A stretch of 7,748 nt of DNA, taken from an uncultured Lachnospiraceae bacterium. Lineage in GTDB: Bacteria; Bacillota; Clostridia; Lachnospirales; Lachnospiraceae. This document shows, in pieces, positions 5,386 through 7,748 of this stretch. The DNA is taken from positions 1 through 7,748 of the forward strand of contig CAJJNI010000114.1 of assembly GCA_905193085.1 (NCBI GenBank), given 5' to 3'. The notes beneath the pieces were generated by a model. The model was not told the origin of the DNA. It saw nothing but the letters and a program-made list of their open reading frames with translations, and ran no database searches. The position numbers were made by a program, and so were the translations under genes. The number at the start of each line of letters is the position of its first letter. The first letter of the stretch is position 1.

Positions 5386-5529
5386 CTAATTATATAATGA
5401 TATTCCAAAACGGGCTTTTCGGTAAATTTTATATCCGATAGTTCCAAGCAATGAAGCTACGATATATATAGTTGAAAAAAATCCTACACAGCCACCAATT
5501 ATAACAAGTATTAACATTCCGATATTCAT
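5386..5529 (-). CDS. Small membrane peptide (47 aa)
   Basis: The start at 5529 (MNIGMLILVI) is chosen because GGAAAGGAAG lies about 7 bases upstream; the frame is open back to an ATG at 5598, but no ribosome binding site precedes that one. Residues 3-34 are hydrophobic (MLILVIIGGCVGFFSTIYIV and ASLLGTIG) and are followed by a basic KIYRKARFGISLYN tail, so it should be a single-span inner-membrane peptide, or two short spans broken at GGCVG, with a cytoplasmic positive tail. No function is known to me. It is the second gene of the operon led by the 137-aa protein, 78 bases after it, and precedes the terminator. Its family-like GxKIYRK tail suggests a conserved small ORF rather than chance. Confidence 0.65.
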   Translation of the reverse strand: MNIGMLILVIIGGCVGFFSTIYIVASLLGTIGYKIYRKARFGISLYN

Positions 5530-5607
5530 AAATAAACTTCCTTTCCATATTGCATTATATGATACCTGCATTTTTAAACATTTAAATACCGGCATCATTT
5601 TATTAAA

Positions 5608-6021
5608 TTATCGATTTATGCAATATGGAAAACCTGCCCGCTTACCGTCAACACGATGCAGGTAACTTAGCAGTGTGCGATGCGAAAAAGTGGTTGCGGC
5701 CGTTATAATTTCACGAACACGACTTATATCCACTATTAAAATAAGATATAAAAGCGACAGGATACAAACGAGCAGAATTATTCTCTGCATGAGTCTTATA
5801 CTCACGGAAGGTCTTTGCTGGCATGCTCTTACAACCTGCTGAACAGGAACATAATATGCATCTACAATCAATGATGGTTTTTCAACAGAAATTTCTGTAT
5901 GCATATTATTCAGGTCAGATAAATCTATCTGTGCCGCCTCTTCCGTTGAATAAATTCCGTTTAAAAACAAAGAAAATGCCACGATGAGTCCAAGAAAAAT
6001 CTGTAATATTCTCTTATTCAT
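5608..6021 (-). CDS. Signal-anchored membrane protein of unknown function (137 aa)
   Basis: The start at 6021 has a textbook AGGAGG 7 bases upstream. Residues 1-22 (MNKRILQIFLGLIVAFSLFL) form a signal peptide or anchor, residues 25-78 are a polar, probably extracytoplasmic segment, residues 80-100 (IILLVCILSLLYLILIV) are a second span, and the last 37 residues are basic and probably cytoplasmic, with SYLHRVDGKRAG near the end. The shape is a small two-span protein with an external loop. I cannot name the family, though the short IHxxDGK-like C-terminal motif seems familiar from small proteins of clostridia. It heads an operon with the 47-aa peptide. A near-consensus promoter with tandem upstream boxes suggests tightly controlled, possibly envelope-stress or antimicrobial-peptide induced expression; that is inference from the boxes. 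Confidence 0.75.
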   Translation of the reverse strand: MNKRILQIFLGLIVAFSLFLNGIYSTEEAAQIDLSDLNNMHTEISVEKPSLIVDAYYVPVQQVVRACQQRPSVSIRLMQRIILLVCILSLLYLILIVDISRVREIITAATTFSHRTLLSYLHRVDGKRAGFPYCINR

Positions 6022-6062
6022 TATGACACCTCCTTTTTTAATAAACGATTCCTGACTGATAT

Positions 6063-6091
6063 ATTATAGCGCGCAGAAAAATAACCGTCAA
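6063..6091 (-). promoter_or_regulatory. Promoter of the 137-aa/47-aa operon
   Basis: On the minus strand TTGACG (6091-6086) and TATAAT (6068-6063) are exactly 17 bases apart and about 42 bases upstream of the ATG at 6021. This is the best sigma-A-type promoter in the window. Confidence 0.8.
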
Positions 6092-6095
6092 GAAG

Positions 6096-6194
6096 CATCT
6101 GTGATAAAACTTTCTGACAAACCTACACATCTGTAACAGAACTTTCTGATAAACCGACACATCTGTAATACTGTTGTTATATGACAAATCTGCA
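6096..6194 (-). promoter_or_regulatory. 32-bp tandem repeats upstream of the -35 box, BceR-like sites
   Basis: Two units of 32 bp (6096-6127 and 6128-6159) differ at 5 positions, and a third, more degenerate unit follows (6160-6194). Read towards the gene each unit contains ACAGATG and a TTTRTCAKA core. TTACA-GATG-TGTAG (6136-6123) and TTACA-GATG-TGTCG (6168-6155) resemble the TNACA-N4-TGTAA box of BceR-type response regulators. A spacing of about three helical turns directly upstream of -35 suggests cooperative activator binding. From 6195 to 6264 I see only AT-rich sequence. Confidence 0.55.
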
Positions 6195-6264
6195 CTATAT
6201 TTTCTAAATTATTATACTATCTACTCATAATATTTTCAGAAAAGTTTATGCCTGAAATTATCTG

Positions 6265-6729
6265 TTATTTATTCTTACTGTTTTCTTTTTTATTTAACAT
6301 AATAAAAAATATAACATTAAGTATAATTCAAAATACTGTTGCTACAGGCGCCGCAAGTCCTATTCTCGTGAGATTTGTATCAGGAAGAATACTCATATAA
6401 TATGCAAGTGGCAGTCTTACCAACAAAGTCTGTGCAAGCCCCTGTATCATTACCCACAAAGTTTTATCATGTCCATTGAAATAACCAACCATACTGAATA
6501 ATATTGCAATTACTATTGTCTCAGGTGCAAAACCTTTCAGATAATCATATCCATTTATAATAACAGTCTCATCTGTCGTAAATATTGCTGTTAAAACATT
6601 TCCTTTCAGCAATACGAGCACAAATACTATACAACCTATAACAAGTCCCATTCCAATTCCGTTTTCAATTGTTTTTTCTGCAATCTGCCATAAACAATCG
6701 GACCTACTGTATGAAGCACATATTTGCAT
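6265..6729 (-). pseudogene. MATE-family efflux transporter, C-terminal part, with internal stop
   Basis: The sequence reads IAEKTIENGIGMGLVIGCIV, YDYLKGFAPETIVIAILFSM, VGYFNGHDKTLWVMIQGLAQ and LLVRLPLAYYMSI, the last third of a MATE transporter (about 135 of 450 residues). At ATVF the family has Gly, but here the codon is TGA (6328-6330), one base from GGA; the same frame continues IILNVIFFIMLNKKENSKNK to TAA at 6265-6267, which is a normal MATE tail. The N-terminal two-thirds are absent: the homology starts almost directly at the intergenic region shared with the LysR gene, implying a large deletion that left the promoter side intact. The first residues (MQICASYSRSDCLW) do not look like MATE. 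It diverges from the complete LysR at 6852, whose likely target it was. Function is lost. Confidence 0.85.
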
Positions 6730-6750
6730 GGCAAATTATAACCTGGAGTG

Positions 6751-6783
6751 ATATTCTACATAATTCCACATATAGTTGAATAT
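6751..6783. promoter_or_regulatory. Inverted repeat upstream of LysR, candidate operator
   Basis: ATATTC (6751-6756) and GAATAT (6778-6783) form an inverted repeat of 6 bp with AC and GT also symmetric two positions inside. It overlaps the -35 box of the LysR promoter and lies in the divergent region, where a LysR tetramer would bind. Confidence 0.35.
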
Positions 6784-6803
6784 TTCCACTAATCTAGTAT
6801 AAT
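6776..6803 (+). promoter_or_regulatory. Promoter of the complete LysR gene
   Basis: TTGAAT (6776-6781) and TATAAT (6798-6803) are 16 bases apart. Transcription would start near 6810, about 40 bases before the ATG, with AAAGGA at 6836-6841 as ribosome binding site. Confidence 0.65.
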
Positions 6804-6851
6804 GAGTATGATATCGGAGTCAAAACATCTAAAACAAAGGACGATTGATAA

Positions 6852-7730
6852 ATGGATTTCAGAATACTGATTTATTTCTTGACAATAGCCAAAGAACGAA
6901 GCTTTACAAAAGCGGCAGAACAGTTACATATAACACAGCCAACTCTTTCAAGACAGATTGCTGCCTTAGAAGAAGAAATCGGAGTTCCTTTATTTGTACG
7001 CTCCGGCAGAAACATAACATTAACAGATGCCGGAATTTTATTTAAACGAAGGGCTCTTGAAATTATTGACCTTAAAGAGCGCACACTTGAAGAACTAAAA
7101 GGACATGATGAGCTGATTGCCGGAACAGTTACCGTAGGCTGTGGCGAATTTTCCATCGTAGAAGATTTGGCAAAAATATGTAAAATCTTTAAAGATAAAT
7201 ACCCTTTAGTGCAGATTGCCTTACACACTGCAACCGCCGATTCCATAAATGAAATGATGAATAAAGGCCTTGTCGATATCGGCCTTTTTATCGAGCCTGC
7301 AAATATCGAAGGTTTTGATTATATAAGAATCAAAGAAAGTGATCACTGGGTTGTCGGCATGCGCCCTGATGATGCTCTTGCCAAAAAAGAATATATAAAA
7401 AAACAGGACCTTATGGGTAAACCACTTATTCTACCGGAAAGATTAAATATACAGAGTGAACTTGCAAACTGGTTTGGAAAAGATTTCAATAAAATTCAAA
7501 TCTCTTTTACAAGCAATCTTGGAACTAATGCAGCAGTTATGGCATCTTACGGTCTTGGCTATCCTGTCTCGATTGAAGGTGCAGCCAAATACTGGAGAAA
7601 AGATTTAATTGTCCAGCGAAAACTATATCCACCAATCAATTCAAATACGGTAATTGCCTGGCGCAGAAATATCCCTAATTCACAGGCAGTTGATAAATTT
7701 ATAGAAGAAATCAATGCCTTTAAGGCATAA
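6852..7730 (+). CDS. LysR-family transcriptional regulator (292 aa, complete)
   Basis: This is a full-length LysR-type regulator. Residues 1-60 are the winged HTH (FTKAAEQLHITQPTLSRQIA as helices 2-3, then PLFVRSGRNITLTDAG as the wing). Residues 60-88 are the linker helix, and residues 92-290 are the periplasmic-binding-like effector domain, starting AGTVTVGCGEFSIVEDLAKI and including the IGLFIEP strand and GLGYPVSIEGA near the ligand cleft. The inducer cannot be read from the sequence. It diverges from the MATE pseudogene, so it probably controlled a multidrug or metabolite exporter and itself; with that target broken it may be an orphan. Its DNA-binding domain is clearly related to that of the LysR pseudogene at 151, but at well below identity (for example TKAAEQLHITQPTLSRQI against TKAAKVLNMTQPPLSRQM), so they are separate family members rather than a recent duplication. 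Confidence 0.95.
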   Translation: MDFRILIYFLTIAKERSFTKAAEQLHITQPTLSRQIAALEEEIGVPLFVRSGRNITLTDAGILFKRRALEIIDLKERTLEELKGHDELIAGTVTVGCGEFSIVEDLAKICKIFKDKYPLVQIALHTATADSINEMMNKGLVDIGLFIEPANIEGFDYIRIKESDHWVVGMRPDDALAKKEYIKKQDLMGKPLILPERLNIQSELANWFGKDFNKIQISFTSNLGTNAAVMASYGLGYPVSIEGAAKYWRKDLIVQRKLYPPINSNTVIAWRRNIPNSQAVDKFIEEINAFKA

Positions 7731-7748
7731 TAACCTATTTAACTTAAG

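Noticed and set aside
6096..6194. Short CRISPR-like array
   Set aside because: The units are contiguous 32-bp tandem repeats without spacers and lie directly upstream of a promoter.
6872..7246. Minus-strand 124-codon frame
   Set aside because: It lies entirely opposite the complete LysR gene, which is unmistakable.

Overview
The window is AT-rich DNA with strong AGGAGG-type ribosome binding sites, sigma-A-like promoters and YozG-type XRE, LysR and MATE genes. This points to a Firmicute, most likely a gut-type clostridium of the Lachnospiraceae. That placement rests on style and protein resemblance, not on a database search. It looks like an accessory region: intact small operons sit between decayed genes and insertion-sequence debris.

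Left end (1-980): the first 20 codons of a minus-strand small hydrophobic protein run off the window edge. They diverge from a LysR-type regulator gene (from 151) that is dead three times over: a TAG stop at 391-393, one extra A in the A7 run at 493-499, and truncation near 550 by an IS200/IS605-family remnant. The remnant (about 551-980) keeps its terminal hairpin and most of tnpA, but tnpA lacks its start and carries a TAG just after the predicted catalytic tyrosine.

Centre (981-4602): a compact block of five intact genes of mostly unknown function. A 385-residue protein with a His/Cys metal-site-like cluster is on the minus strand. Divergent from it is a plus-strand pair, a four-helix membrane protein translationally coupled (TAATG) to an XRE regulator. 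Convergent with the pair is a minus-strand pair, a 159-residue protein followed by a 376-residue helical protein with one hydrophobic segment. The shared intergenic region holds a 36-bp dyad, a third copy of its half-site and a second palindrome, so the XRE protein probably controls this promoter and perhaps the whole block. The block directly abuts the tnpA remnant on one side and a truncated MATE efflux gene on the other, so it looks like cargo placed between pieces of broken genes.

Right part (4621-6264): the N-terminal MATE fragment is followed by a terminator-like hairpin that may be another IS200/IS605-type end. Next is a minus-strand operon encoding a 137-residue signal-anchored protein and a 47-residue membrane peptide. 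It has a near-consensus promoter (TTGACG-17-TATAAT), upstream 32-bp tandem repeats containing TTACA-N4-TGTAG boxes that resemble BceR-type response-regulator sites, and a strand-specific terminator.

Right end (6265-7748): the C-terminal part of a MATE transporter, also a pseudogene, diverges from a complete LysR-type regulator (292 residues) that has a good promoter and a candidate operator. This LysR may be an orphan whose target transporter has decayed.
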